Assembly: GCA_027314665.1 (NCBI GenBank)
Contig: DAHVAK010000099.1
Span: 1-39,090 of the forward strand
Direction of reading: 5' to 3'
DNA from: Spirochaetales bacterium
GTDB taxonomy: Bacteria; Spirochaetota; Spirochaetia; DAHUYW01
DNA length: 39,090 bases
Position 1 is the first letter of the stretch. Every line of letters starts with the position of its first letter. Positions 17,016-25,061 of the stretch are shown here, one piece after another. The notes under the pieces were generated by a model. That model worked only from the letters and a program-made list of their open reading frames with translations, had not been told where the DNA came from and did no database searches. A program made the position numbers and the translations under genes.

Positions 17016-17692
17016 CAGGCGGCCTCTACCTTGCCGTCGTGCAAGCGGATGATGCGGGCGGCGCGCTGCATGATGCTTGGATCGTGCGAGGAGAAGAGGA
17101 AGGTCGTTCCCCGGGTCCGGTTGATGCGCTCCATCAGCTCGAGCACCTCGTTGCCCGTGACCGAGTCCAGATTCGCGGTGGGCTCATCCGCGAGAACGAT
17201 CAAGGGATGGGTGACAAGGGCCCGCGCGATCGCCACACGCTGCCGCTGACCTCCCGAAAGCTCGAAGGGCTTGTGCCGCAGATGCTCATCGAGCCCCACT
17301 GCCTCGACAAGCTCCATGACCCGAGCGTGCTTTTCCTGCTTGGAGAGCTCCCGGTGAAGGATCAGAGGCAGGTGGATGTTCTCGTAGACCGAGAGGACTG
17401 GAAGGAGGTTGAAGGTCTGAAAGATGAAGCCCAAGGTCCGATTTCGGTAGCGCGTCCGAAGGCGCTCCGAAAGGGCCTGGATATCCGTCCCCCCGACGCG
17501 AACGCTTCCGGACGTGGGCGTGTCGATGAGCCCGATCATGTTGAGGAGGGTCGTCTTGCCGCTTCCGGAGGGCCCGGCCACGCACACGAAGGAATTGCTC
17601 TTGATTTCCAAATCCACGCTCTTCAGGGCGCGCACGACCGTTCTTCCCAGACGATAGTCCTTGCACAGGCCCTCGATTCTGATGCCGTTCAT
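17015..17692 (-). CDS. ABC transporter ATP-binding protein, LolD/MacB type
   Basis: A 225-residue ATPase that powers the two permeases. Walker A is GPSGSGKTTLL, the Q-loop lies in GFIFQTFNLLPVLSVYENIHLPL (the LolD/MacB signature stretch), the ABC signature is LSGGQRQRVAIARAL, Walker B is LIVLADEPTANLD, and the H-loop is FLFSSHDPSIM. First gene of the operon, with AGAAGGGTGAGAAC before its ATG and a strong promoter 35-65 bases upstream. The whole set (ATPase, two permeases, LolA-like carrier, barrel) spans both membranes. Confidence 0.93.
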   Translation of the reverse strand: MNGIRIEGLCKDYRLGRTVVRALKSVDLEIKSNSFVCVAGPSGSGKTTLLNMIGLIDTPTSGSVRVGGTDIQALSERLRTRYRNRTLGFIFQTFNLLPVLSVYENIHLPLILHRELSKQEKHARVMELVEAVGLDEHLRHKPFELSGGQRQRVAIARALVTHPLIVLADEPTANLDSVTGNEVLELMERINRTRGTTFLFSSHDPSIMQRAARIIRLHDGKVEAA

Positions 17693-17711
17693 GTTCTCAC
17701 CCTTCTACCTT

Positions 17712-17795
17712 AATTATTTTGAGCGAAAAGTAAGTAAAATTGATAAATAAGTCAACCGAAATAAAGAAAAACAATACCTGAGTGAATTATTTTGA
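17712..17795. repeat. 11-bp direct repeat flanking the ABC-operon promoter
   Basis: AATTATTTTGA occurs at 17712-17722 and again at 17785-17795, 73 bases apart, with the promoter between them. In this GC-rich sequence two exact AT-rich 11-mers are unlikely to be chance, and the placement suggests a pair of regulator sites. Confidence 0.5.
17727..17755 (-). promoter_or_regulatory. Sigma70 promoter of the ABC/LolA-like operon
   Basis: On the minus strand TTGACT (17750-17755), 17-base spacer, TACTTT (17727-17732), within a 100-base AT-rich stretch. The transcript would start near 17720, giving a leader of roughly 28 bases before the ATPase start at 17692. Confidence 0.7.
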
Positions 17796-18293
17796 TTTCA
17801 ATCTGTCCAAAATCTGCAAAAAGGGGATGAAAAGGGCGCGCTCCGCTGCCGCTTTCGTTCGAGGACTATCACCGCCGCCGGCTCGCCTCCGGTCTCGTGC
17901 CCCATTTCGATGGCCTTGCCCAGCATCCTCAACACCGACGGGTGTCGCTTGCGCTCCCGCGGTTGAGCGCCGTGAGATGAGCTGACAGACCTGAGCATCT
18001 TGAGCCGAATTGCCTTTGAAGAGATTGACCGATCAGCGCAGCCTCGCGCTCGATTGTCGAGCCGATGGACGCGACCCACGCCAAGGGGATATCCCTTGGA
18101 GGGACGTCACCGATCGAGTCAGCGCCTGGCCCACCTGTGCAAGGGAGCCCTTTCAGAGAAACCGCGTGACAACGCCTTCCCTCCACCGACGGTGGGGTTG
18201 CGTGGAGTCTCGGGTCGCAGCACGGGTGTAGAGGGTCTCACAGGAAGGGCCACTGGTTGTGGCAGGTCTTGGTCTTCGCAGGCTGGAGGCCGC
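17796..18293. other. Unexplained gene-poor segment
   Basis: About 500 bases with no convincing gene. Short overlapping minus-strand ORFs (17798-18079, 17929-18186) read Arg/Ser-rich and do not match a family I know, though QPRERKRHPSVLRMLGKAIEMGHETGGEP looks more protein-like than its surroundings and could be a broken gene. A perfect inverted repeat CCAAGGG-GATAT-CCCTTGG lies at 18081-18099. A degenerate mobile element or a structured RNA are both possible; neither can be shown. Confidence 0.3.
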
Positions 18294-18917
18294 CTACCAC
18301 CTTCGCCACCGATCGTCGTCGCGGTGGATGATGATCGGGCGCGGGGGCGGGGTACGGTCGATGATGACCGGCGGCGGCAGGGCTCGATAGACGGGCCAAG
18401 GCCGCTGCATGAGCCAGGAGCCGCTCAGCCAAACCCAGCCGTTGTTCCAATACCAGCGCCCGGGCGTCCAGAAGTAGCCGGGACCGGGGGCCATGGGGAC
18501 TACCTCGACCAAGGGGGCCGGCGGCACCGTCGTGACGATAGTCGTGGAGGTTTGCGCCGGGAGCGGGGTCTCGGAAGGCGCCGCCGGCTGGGATGCAACC
18601 TCACCCTGCGGCTTCTCGATCAGACCCTCGTGGCTCAGGATGGCCGTGATGACGCGAGGCGAAACCTTCGAGTTATTGAGGGCAATGATGTCATCCGTGG
18701 TAAGCGCGAAGGTTTTGTCGGACTTGTCGACGTAGGCGATGATGACGTCATCGCTGACTCCCGCGTCGGCGAGCTTAATGACATCCGCGACGCCCGGGGA
18801 GAGGCTCGCGGAGGAGACGCCCGTCTCGCTCCCGGCCGACGGGCTCGTCTGGGCGTGTGCCGCGGCAAGCGGCGTCGCCGCGAGAAGCACCATCCAAAGC
18901 ACCCTCATGGTCTTCAT
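18294..18917 (-). CDS. Secreted YXWGXW-like protein
   Basis: A 207-residue exported protein of unknown function. A signal peptide (MKTMRVLWMVLLAATPLAAAHA) is followed by a helical segment (VADVIKLADAGVSDDVIIAYV... KVSPRVITAIL) of the kind seen before YXWGXW repeats in other phyla. Then comes a Pro/Thr-rich linker, and a tryptophan-rich tail with FWTPGRWYWNNGWVWLSGSW, a variant of the YXWGXW pattern. The C-terminus is basic and rich in P and R/D (RPIIIHRDDDRWRRW). The ATG follows AAGGGGTGGATTC. It stands alone between two unrelated operons and may have been acquired; it could bind the cell wall or polysaccharide, which is inference. Confidence 0.7.
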   Translation of the reverse strand: MKTMRVLWMVLLAATPLAAAHAQTSPSAGSETGVSSASLSPGVADVIKLADAGVSDDVIIAYVDKSDKTFALTTDDIIALNNSKVSPRVITAILSHEGLIEKPQGEVASQPAAPSETPLPAQTSTTIVTTVPPAPLVEVVPMAPGPGYFWTPGRWYWNNGWVWLSGSWLMQRPWPVYRALPPPVIIDRTPPPRPIIIHRDDDRWRRW

Positions 18918-18968
18918 GAATCCACCCCTTCACCGGAGGCTTGCGCGGGGACCCTGCGGCATCTGCGA

Positions 18969-18991
18969 GGAGCTTTCGCCGGGCGAGCTCC
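18969..18991 (-). terminator. Possible hairpin after the hydroxyacid dehydrogenase operon
   Basis: GGAGCT and AGCTCC form a 6-bp stem around an 11-base GC-rich loop, about 90 bases past the dehydrogenase stop. No T-run follows, so a termination role is weakly supported. Confidence 0.25.
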
Positions 18992-19076
18992 GGAGGCAGC
19001 GGAAAGGCATGATGGCAGGGACACCCCCCCTGACCGCAACCGACTCCGCCTGCCCTAAATGTATCGCGCCCGACCC

Positions 19077-20057
19077 CTAGGAATCAAGCTCCCCGAGCTC
19101 ATTGACGGAGTGCTGCGGCCGTCCGGTCGTGAGGGCCGCAGCGACGTTCTGCGCGGCCCTGGTCTTGAGCTCCGACATGGATTCCTCGCTGTACCACGCC
19201 GCATGGTCCGAAAGGATGACGTTCTCGAGCTGATACAGGGGGCTCTCGGGCGCCGGAGGCTCGGTCTCAAAGACATCGAGCCCGGCGCCTGCAATCCGCT
19301 TCTGCCGCAGCGCCTCGACGAGGGCAGGCTCGTCGATCACCGCCCCGCGCGAGGTGTTGATGAGGATGGCGGTGGGGCGCATCAGGGCGATCTCCCTCGC
19401 TCCGATCAGCCGCCGAGTCGCCTCGTTCAGGAGGGTGTGAAGGGATATGAAGTCCGACTCCTGCAGGAGCCTCGGTAGGTCGACCGGCAGCGCCCCGGCG
19501 GAGAGGATGGTGTCGCGATCGACGAGGGGATCGTGGACAAGGACCTGCCCGAGGTCGAAGCCCGAGAGCTTGCGGTGCAGGCGCCGCCCGATGGTTCCGT
19601 AGCCGACGATCCCGAGCGTCCTTCCTGCGATTCGGTGGCAGGGCTGCTCCTTCTGCAGATCCCAAGCGCCCTCCCGAATCCGCTTGTCGCGGTACGGGAT
19701 CTTGCGGGCGCATCCGAGGAGAAGCGCGACGGCGTGGTCGGTGACCTCCTCGGCCGCATAATCGGGAACGCGGGCAACCCAGATCCCCTTCCGTGTTGCC
19801 GCGGGAACGTCGACGCTGTCGTAGCCCACTCCGTACCGAGAGATGACCCGGCATTTCGGCAGGCTCTCGATGATCTCCGCGGTCAGGGGGAAAAGGTTCG
19901 CGAGAATGGCGTCCGCCTGCGCGAGCTCCCTCTTCGCCTCCGCCGCCGACGCGAGATTGCGGACCAGAAGGCGAGCGTCGACCTCGCCGAGCACACGTTT
20001 TTCCTCTTCGTAGCTTCCGTAGCGATCGTCGGTTACGACGACAGTGAATTTGGCCAT
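19077..20057 (-). CDS. D-isomer-specific 2-hydroxyacid dehydrogenase, CtBP-like
   Basis: An NAD(P)-dependent oxidoreductase acting on a D-2-hydroxyacid or the matching 2-keto acid. The 326-residue product has the Rossmann motif RTLGIVGYGTIGRRLHRKL near 145-160. The catalytic Arg lies in LINTSRGAVIDE, the Glu in AGLDVFETEPP and the His in LSDHAAWYSEESMSEL; the last stretch is typical of the CtBP-like subgroup. I start at 20057 (MAKFTVVVTDDR), after GGGAGAGCTCA. It closes the sugar ABC operon, 46 bases after the second permease, so its substrate is probably derived from the imported compound. Confidence 0.88.
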   Translation of the reverse strand: MAKFTVVVTDDRYGSYEEEKRVLGEVDARLLVRNLASAAEAKRELAQADAILANLFPLTAEIIESLPKCRVISRYGVGYDSVDVPAATRKGIWVARVPDYAAEEVTDHAVALLLGCARKIPYRDKRIREGAWDLQKEQPCHRIAGRTLGIVGYGTIGRRLHRKLSGFDLGQVLVHDPLVDRDTILSAGALPVDLPRLLQESDFISLHTLLNEATRRLIGAREIALMRPTAILINTSRGAVIDEPALVEALRQKRIAGAGLDVFETEPPAPESPLYQLENVILSDHAAWYSEESMSELKTRAAQNVAAALTTGRPQHSVNELGELDS

Positions 20058-20103
20058 TGAGCTCTCCCGCACGGCGCGCATGCCCGGCGGGGGTGTCGGC
20101 GCT

Positions 20104-21072
20104 CTACTTTCTGCGCGTCCGCTCGCCGCCGGCAAAGATGATGGCAAGGATTATGAACCCGGTGATGATGTAGCGCAAGCCGACGGCGATCCCGAGAATA
20201 TCGAGCAGATAGAGAATGAGAAGCAAGAGCAGCGAGGCACCCACGATGCCGGGCACGTTCGAGTTGCCCCCCGCGATGCTGCTCCCTCCGATGACTGGAA
20301 CCGCGATCGAGTTGAGAAGATACTCGTGGCCCATCCCGAGCGTTACGCCGCCGCCGAACGCAGAGAGCAGGATCCCCGTCAGACCCGCGAAGGTCCCGCA
20401 AAGGATGTAGGTCACGAGCTTGTTCGCATCGACCCGAATGGCGGCAAGGGAGGCCGCTTTCGTGTTTTGGCCGATCGCATGAAGATGGCGCCCGAAGCGC
20501 GAGCGCATGAGGACGAAGTGCATCACCACGGCGATCGCGAGGACCAGGAGAAACAGAAGAGGCACGATGCTGAGCCTCATGGTCACGAAGTGGCTGAGGC
20601 TGTCGGGGGGTTTGATCTGAAGGCCTCGGAAGAAGACGATCGCGAGGGTCTGCACAATGAAGCCCGAGGCGAGGGTGGCGATCATGGGTGGGACCCGGAC
20701 CATGCGTATGAGCCCGAAATTGAAGGCACCGACGGCGGCCCCGACGACCAGGCCGGCGAGAATCCCGAGGGCTATCTCGTTGTTCGCTGCGTTCATCACC
20801 TTCATGGCGACGAAGCCGGCGAGTCCGATGGTGTAGGGAATGGAAAGGTCGATGTTTCCCGGTCCCAGGGTGATGACGAGCATCTGGCCCATGCCGACGA
20901 GGATGAAAAAGGAGGCAAAGCTCGCGGAGGCCGTCAGGGTTCCGATTGCATCGGAGGAGACGGCGGTTATGACGAGATAGGCGATGACTACTCCGACATA
21001 GGACCAAAGCCACTTGACCGCAGCCAGTTCCCGAAGGGAGAAGAGGCGGGTATCCTGCCTGAGACTAGACAT
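20104..21072 (-). CDS. Ribose-type ABC transporter permease (second)
   Basis: A 322-residue inner-membrane permease of the RbsC family with about eight to ten helices. Recognisable family stretches are MGQMLVITLGPGNIDLSIPYTIGLAGF, the FRSRFGRHLHAIGQN-like loop (RSRFGRHLHAIGQNTKAASLAAI), and MGHEYLLNSIAVPVIGGSSIAGGNSNVPG. Its start overlaps the end of the first permease by eight bases. Two different permeases indicate a heterodimeric channel, as in the AI-2/Lsr and some other sugar importers. Confidence 0.9.
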   Translation of the reverse strand: MSSLRQDTRLFSLRELAAVKWLWSYVGVVIAYLVITAVSSDAIGTLTASASFASFFILVGMGQMLVITLGPGNIDLSIPYTIGLAGFVAMKVMNAANNEIALGILAGLVVGAAVGAFNFGLIRMVRVPPMIATLASGFIVQTLAIVFFRGLQIKPPDSLSHFVTMRLSIVPLLFLLVLAIAVVMHFVLMRSRFGRHLHAIGQNTKAASLAAIRVDANKLVTYILCGTFAGLTGILLSAFGGGVTLGMGHEYLLNSIAVPVIGGSSIAGGNSNVPGIVGASLLLLLILYLLDILGIAVGLRYIITGFIILAIIFAGGERTRRK

Positions 21073-22021
21073 AGCGGGCCTCTCCCTGCGCCCTGGCGAT
21101 GCCGTTCAAGAACAGGACAACGAGGAGGATGCTGCCCTGGGCCCCAATCTGCCAGTCGGGCGAGAGCTGAAGAAAGGTAAGAAGGGTTCCCACGAGGGTC
21201 ATCGTGCAGGCCCCGAGCACGGCGCCGACCGCGGAGACCTTCCCTCCCGAGAACGAGCCGCCGCCGAGCATGACTCCCGCAACGGAAAGGAGGGTGTAGT
21301 TGGTGGCGACGTTGGCGTCGGCGCTCGTCGTGATTCCCGCGAGGGCGGTTCCCGCAAGGATGCCGAAGAGCCCCACGAGCCCGAAGACGGCGGCATCCAA
21401 CCGCGTTATCGAGTGGCCGGACAGCGAGACCGCTTTCGCGTTGCCTCCGATCCCGCGCAGGAGAATGCCGAAGCTCGTCCGAAAGAGGACCAGGTGGCCG
21501 ATGATTGCGAGAGCCACCAGGAACAACACGGGAAAGGGCACGAGGGGGGTGTTCACGGACACCGCCTTCTGGATGATCCCGGGGACGCTCCCTCCGGGAG
21601 TCGGCTGGATCGTTACGGCAAGCCCGGTCCAGATGAACGACATCCCGATCGTGACGACGATCGAGGAGAGCTTCCGCAGATTGAGGAAGGCTCCAATGAG
21701 CAGGTAGATCGCCACGATCCCGAGGAGAATCGCCAAGCCGAGACCGAGACTCCGCGGAATGACCGTGCCGACGACGCAGGTCACGAGGCTCACCAGATTG
21801 CCCATCGAGAAATCGATCTCCCCGATTGCCATCGCGAACATCTGGCCCATGGTGGCAAGGCTCAAGGGGATGGCCATGTTCAGAAGCAGCTGCAGCCCCA
21901 CGTACTTGAGCACGATCGGGCGAAGCGCGGCGATCGGAATGAGGATCACCAGCACCGAGAGGATGGGAAGGAGGAGGATCTGAAGGTTGTTTCCCCGTCG
22001 CAGGGCGCTCAACGGATTCAT
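21065..22021 (-). CDS. Ribose-type ABC transporter permease (first)
   Basis: A roughly 318-residue RbsC-family permease. Family motifs include ATMGQMFAMAIGEIDFSMGNLVSLVTCVVG, FRTSFGILLRGIGGNAKAVSLSGHSI and YTLLSVAGVMLGGGSFSGGKVSAVGAVLG. I prefer the ATG at 22021, because the GGGAG upstream is ten bases away from it but only one base from the GTG at 22030 given by the ORF track; either is possible. It lies between the ATPase gene and the second permease and is translated in one operon with them. Confidence 0.9.
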   Translation of the reverse strand: MNPLSALRRGNNLQILLLPILSVLVILIPIAALRPIVLKYVGLQLLLNMAIPLSLATMGQMFAMAIGEIDFSMGNLVSLVTCVVGTVIPRSLGLGLAILLGIVAIYLLIGAFLNLRKLSSIVVTIGMSFIWTGLAVTIQPTPGGSVPGIIQKAVSVNTPLVPFPVLFLVALAIIGHLVLFRTSFGILLRGIGGNAKAVSLSGHSITRLDAAVFGLVGLFGILAGTALAGITTSADANVATNYTLLSVAGVMLGGGSFSGGKVSAVGAVLGACTMTLVGTLLTFLQLSPDWQIGAQGSILLVVLFLNGIARAQGEARYV

Positions 22022-22050
22022 CTCTGTCACGCTCCCAAGACTGCTCTTCG

Positions 22051-23520
22051 CTAGAACGAGGACTTGAGGATGTCCTCTTCGGTGGCCTCCTCGCCGGCAA
22101 GCTCGGCAAGGATCTTCCCCGATTTGAAGACGTAGATCCGATCGCAGTATTTCAGCTCATCCATCTCCGTCGTGTACCACACGAAGGCTCTTCCCTTGCC
22201 GGCCTCCTCGAGGATCAGCTTGTAGAGCTCATCCTTGGTGCCGACATCCACCCCACGGGTCGGATCGTCCATGAGCACGAGGGGGGAGGCGGACTCAAGG
22301 CAGCGCGCGAAGAGGACCTTCTGCTGGTTGCCGCCGCTCAAGGAGAGGATTCCGCGTCCGACGGAATCGGTCCTGATGTCGATGATCTTCTTCCACTTGT
22401 TCGCGACCGCGTTCTCGCGCTTCGGGTCGATGAGCAAGAGGCGCCTGAGCTTCTCGTAGACCTGAACGCTCAGGTTCTTGGCGATCGACCAGACCGGGAA
22501 GATCCCGTCCGATTGTCGATCGCCCGGCACGAAGGTGGCAGGCCCTCGAATGCGATAGTCCCGATTGCGCCGGTAGTCGAACAGCCCGAGAAGGAGCCGG
22601 GTCTGCCCGTGTCCCGCGAGTCCCGTCAGGCCGACGATCTCTCCCTCGTGGACGCGGATGTGAAGCTCGCCGTTGTCGGAGGCCGGCTCGACGACCAGCG
22701 GAACTTCGGTGAATCTGTCGGCTCCCCGGCGCGCGCCTGCGGCGCCCGCGCCGCCTTCTTCCTGCTTCAGGGGCTTTGCCTCGCCCATCAGCTCGATGAT
22801 CGTCTGGCGCGAGGCCTGCCGGGTCTCGAGAACGCCGAGATTGCGCCCATCCCGCAGGACGGCGATCCGGTTGGTGCACGCGAGCACCTCGTCGAGGAGG
22901 TGCGAGATGTAGATGACGCTCAAGGGCTCGCCGCGAAGCGAGCGGATGTAATCGATCAGCTGTCGGGAGGTGTGATGGTCGAGCGCGCTCGTGGGCTCGT
23001 CGAGGATGAGGAGCTTCAGCGGCTGCTCCGAGGTCGAAAAGGCCTTCGCAATCTCAACCATCTGACGCTTGCCGAGCGAGAGGCTCTCCACCGCGTCACT
23101 TGCGCGAACCCCATGGCCGGGGAAGATGCGGTCCATCGTCTCCAGGATGATCCGTCCGAGCCTCCTCTGCCATCCGATGCCTCCGAGGGCCGGGTGAAAC
23201 ACCCGCATGTTCTCGACGACCGAGAGGTTCGGACAGAGGCTCAGCTCCTGGAACACCGCTCGGATGCCGAGGGCGTTGGCCGCATGAACGTCGTAGGCTT
23301 CATCGAGCTTTCTTCCATCGATCGAGATCTCCCCGGAAGACGGCAGGTAGCTTCCCGTCAAGATGTTCACGAGCGTGGACTTCCCTGCGCCGTTGTGCCC
23401 CACGATTCCGAGAGCTTCCCCCTCGAAGATCGAAAGGCTGAGGTCGTCGAGGGCGTGAGAGTGGATGAAGTACTTGTGGATGTTCGAAAGCTCTACGATC
23501 GCGCGTCTTTCATTCATCAT
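22051..23520 (-). CDS. Ribose-type ABC transporter ATP-binding protein (double ATPase)
   Basis: A 489-residue protein with two fused ATPase halves as in RbsA/MglA. The first half has Walker A GHNGAGKSTLVN, a modified signature SLSLGKRQMVEIAKAF and Walker B LLILDEPTSALD. The second half lacks a normal Walker A (GLTGLAGHGQTRLLLGLF), as is usual in the family, but keeps LSGGNQQKVLFARCL and LVLMDDPTRGVDVGTKDELY. It energises import through the two permeases. I start at 23520 (MMNERRAIVEL); the ORF-track start at 23598 adds a non-conserved tail. The ribosome-binding site is weak (GGCGGCGAG). Confidence 0.92.
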   Translation of the reverse strand: MMNERRAIVELSNIHKYFIHSHALDDLSLSIFEGEALGIVGHNGAGKSTLVNILTGSYLPSSGEISIDGRKLDEAYDVHAANALGIRAVFQELSLCPNLSVVENMRVFHPALGGIGWQRRLGRIILETMDRIFPGHGVRASDAVESLSLGKRQMVEIAKAFSTSEQPLKLLILDEPTSALDHHTSRQLIDYIRSLRGEPLSVIYISHLLDEVLACTNRIAVLRDGRNLGVLETRQASRQTIIELMGEAKPLKQEEGGAGAAGARRGADRFTEVPLVVEPASDNGELHIRVHEGEIVGLTGLAGHGQTRLLLGLFDYRRNRDYRIRGPATFVPGDRQSDGIFPVWSIAKNLSVQVYEKLRRLLLIDPKRENAVANKWKKIIDIRTDSVGRGILSLSGGNQQKVLFARCLESASPLVLMDDPTRGVDVGTKDELYKLILEEAGKGRAFVWYTTEMDELKYCDRIYVFKSGKILAELAGEEATEEDILKSSF

Positions 23521-23615
23521 CTCGCCGCCGCTGGAGCTGGTCCCGAAGACCGCGCGAGGCGGTTTCACGCCCTTTCGGGATGAAACCGCTCGCGACAATC
23601 CGAGAGCGAGCGCCC

Positions 23616-24701
23616 TTACTCCTCCGCGATGGGATCGGGCGGCTCGGGCTGCCCCGCCGTGGCAGTTGCGATGAGCTGCTGCACCCAGGACTGGGGATAG
23701 AACAGGGTGGCGACTCCGCCCTTCTGGGTATGCGACAGGAAGAAGTCGAGCTTGTCACTCGTGATCACGAGGGGGCGGATGTTCAGCTCCATCGGGACCT
23801 TCTTGCCGTTCAGGACCTCCAAGGCGGTCCAGAATGCAATCTGCACCGACGAGGGCTGGCTGCAGGCGGACCAGGTGTCGTAGCCGTTCTTGTCCTTCAT
23901 CTCCTTCCAGATTGCGAGCTCGTCGTAGCGGTTGCCCATCATGACCATGGGGATGGGGCGACCGGCATCCTTGAAGGCCATGACCGCCCCGTAGCCGTCG
24001 CCGCCCTGGTCCACCACGGCGTCGATCTTGGGAAGGGAGGGCAGAATCCCCGCTACCGCCTTCTGGGCGGTGGCCTCATCCCACTTGCCGTACACCGTTC
24101 CGACGACCTTCAGGTTCGGATATTCCTTCAGCCCCTGGACGATCCCTTCGTGAATCGCGTTGTCCACAAAGGTTCCGGGCAGGCCGCGAATCTCGAGGAG
24201 ATTCCCGGAGGTCGTGAGGTGCTTGGCGATGTACTCCACCTCGTGGCGCCCGTACCACTGGAAATCGATGATGATGCGGTACGCCTTTGGATTGGTCACG
24301 GCGTTGTCGAAGGCCACGACCGGAATCCCCGCGGCGACCGCCTTGTCGACTGCACCGTTGAGCGCGGTGGGGGACGCGGCGTCGAGCAGGATCGCGTTGT
24401 AGCCCTCGAGGATCAGATTCTGAATCTGGGCTGCCTGCTCGGCCGCCGAGCTCTCGTTCGTGGTAAATGCCGCCCCCTCGGCGATGAGCCCCTCGCTCTT
24501 TGCCTTGTCGACCACGAGCTGAAAGTCCCGGAGCATCTGCTGTCGCCACGAGTTTGCGGCATAGTCGTTGCTCAGCGCGATGCGCCATTTGGCCTTCGGC
24601 GCGCCGGCCTGCGCCCCCGTTCCCTGCTCCTTGCCGCCGGCGGCAAAGACACTCGCCGCGACCAGCAGCAACGCGGACACCAACAACGACACTCGCTTCA
24701 T
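23616..24701 (-). CDS. Periplasmic sugar-binding protein (ribose-type ABC importer)
   Basis: A 361-residue type-1 periplasmic binding protein. The signal peptide MKRVSLLVSALLLVAASVFA is followed by AGGKEQ, a pattern frequent in spirochaete binding proteins. The body has the two-lobe fold marks: WRIALSNDYAANSWRQQMLRDF, QAAQIQNLILEGYNAILLDAASPTALNGAVDKAVAAGIPVVAFDN, and DAVVDQGGDGYGAVMAFKDAGRPIPMVMMGN. The ATG at 24701 follows AAGGAGGACCTC. First gene of the importer operon; its promoter carries a GntR-type operator, and the leader is about 250 bases long. The ligand is unknown; polyols, aldoses or sugar acids are all possible. Confidence 0.92.
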   Translation of the reverse strand: MKRVSLLVSALLLVAASVFAAGGKEQGTGAQAGAPKAKWRIALSNDYAANSWRQQMLRDFQLVVDKAKSEGLIAEGAAFTTNESSAAEQAAQIQNLILEGYNAILLDAASPTALNGAVDKAVAAGIPVVAFDNAVTNPKAYRIIIDFQWYGRHEVEYIAKHLTTSGNLLEIRGLPGTFVDNAIHEGIVQGLKEYPNLKVVGTVYGKWDEATAQKAVAGILPSLPKIDAVVDQGGDGYGAVMAFKDAGRPIPMVMMGNRYDELAIWKEMKDKNGYDTWSACSQPSSVQIAFWTALEVLNGKKVPMELNIRPLVITSDKLDFFLSHTQKGGVATLFYPQSWVQQLIATATAGQPEPPDPIAEE

Positions 24702-24953
24702 GAGGTCCTCCTTGACGTACATTTCCTATTCGATACCGACTCCGATATCGTCTTTTTCTCGAGTAGCGCAGCAAGCGCCGAGCTGCAGTGGTGAGGTTTT
24801 TAGCCGAGCGGGGTCTGACGCAGAGGGAGAGAGGCTACGTGTGAGGCAAGCGGAGCTGTCGAGGAAGCGAATCGGCCCTCCTCGAGATGACGACGTTACG
24901 GTGCACCAAATCATTCGCACCTCCGCCGGTGATGCGCCGTGCGACCTTTGTGA
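24702..24953 (-). other. Long 5' leader of the importer operon
   Basis: About 250 bases between the predicted start of transcription (near 24954) and the binding-protein ATG. ORF 24726-24962 on this strand has no recognisable features. I could not identify a known riboswitch; the region has several possible GC-rich stems. The other two promoters of the same regulon give leaders of only about 30 bases. Confidence 0.35.
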
Positions 24954-24960
24954 TGCACTC

Positions 24961-24988
24961 ATTGTATATCGTATACAATAGGTGTCAA
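24961..24988 (-). promoter_or_regulatory. GntR-type operator inside the importer promoter
   Basis: The palindrome ATTGTATA-TCG-TATACAAT (24961-24979, perfect 8-bp arms) overlaps a near-ideal minus-strand promoter: TTGACA (24983-24988), 16-base spacer, TACAAT (24961-24966). A bound repressor would cover the -10 box and spacer. The same operator core recurs at 28480. The GntR gene at 25187-25852 is the obvious candidate ligand. Confidence 0.8.
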
Positions 24989-25061
24989 GGAAAATGTTGC
25001 CCTGCGGGGCGCCGTCCGCCGCGGCGGGATGGCTCGCGCCCTGCAGCGCACGATCCGTAGG

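Noticed and set aside
18000-19058. 352-residue plus-strand ORF
   Set aside because: Mostly the antisense of the YXWGXW-like gene; the remaining part is Arg/Gly-rich with no features.
24726-24962. 78-residue minus-strand ORF in the importer leader
   Set aside because: No ribosome-binding site of note, no protein features; lies in the untranslated leader defined by the promoter at 24961-24988.
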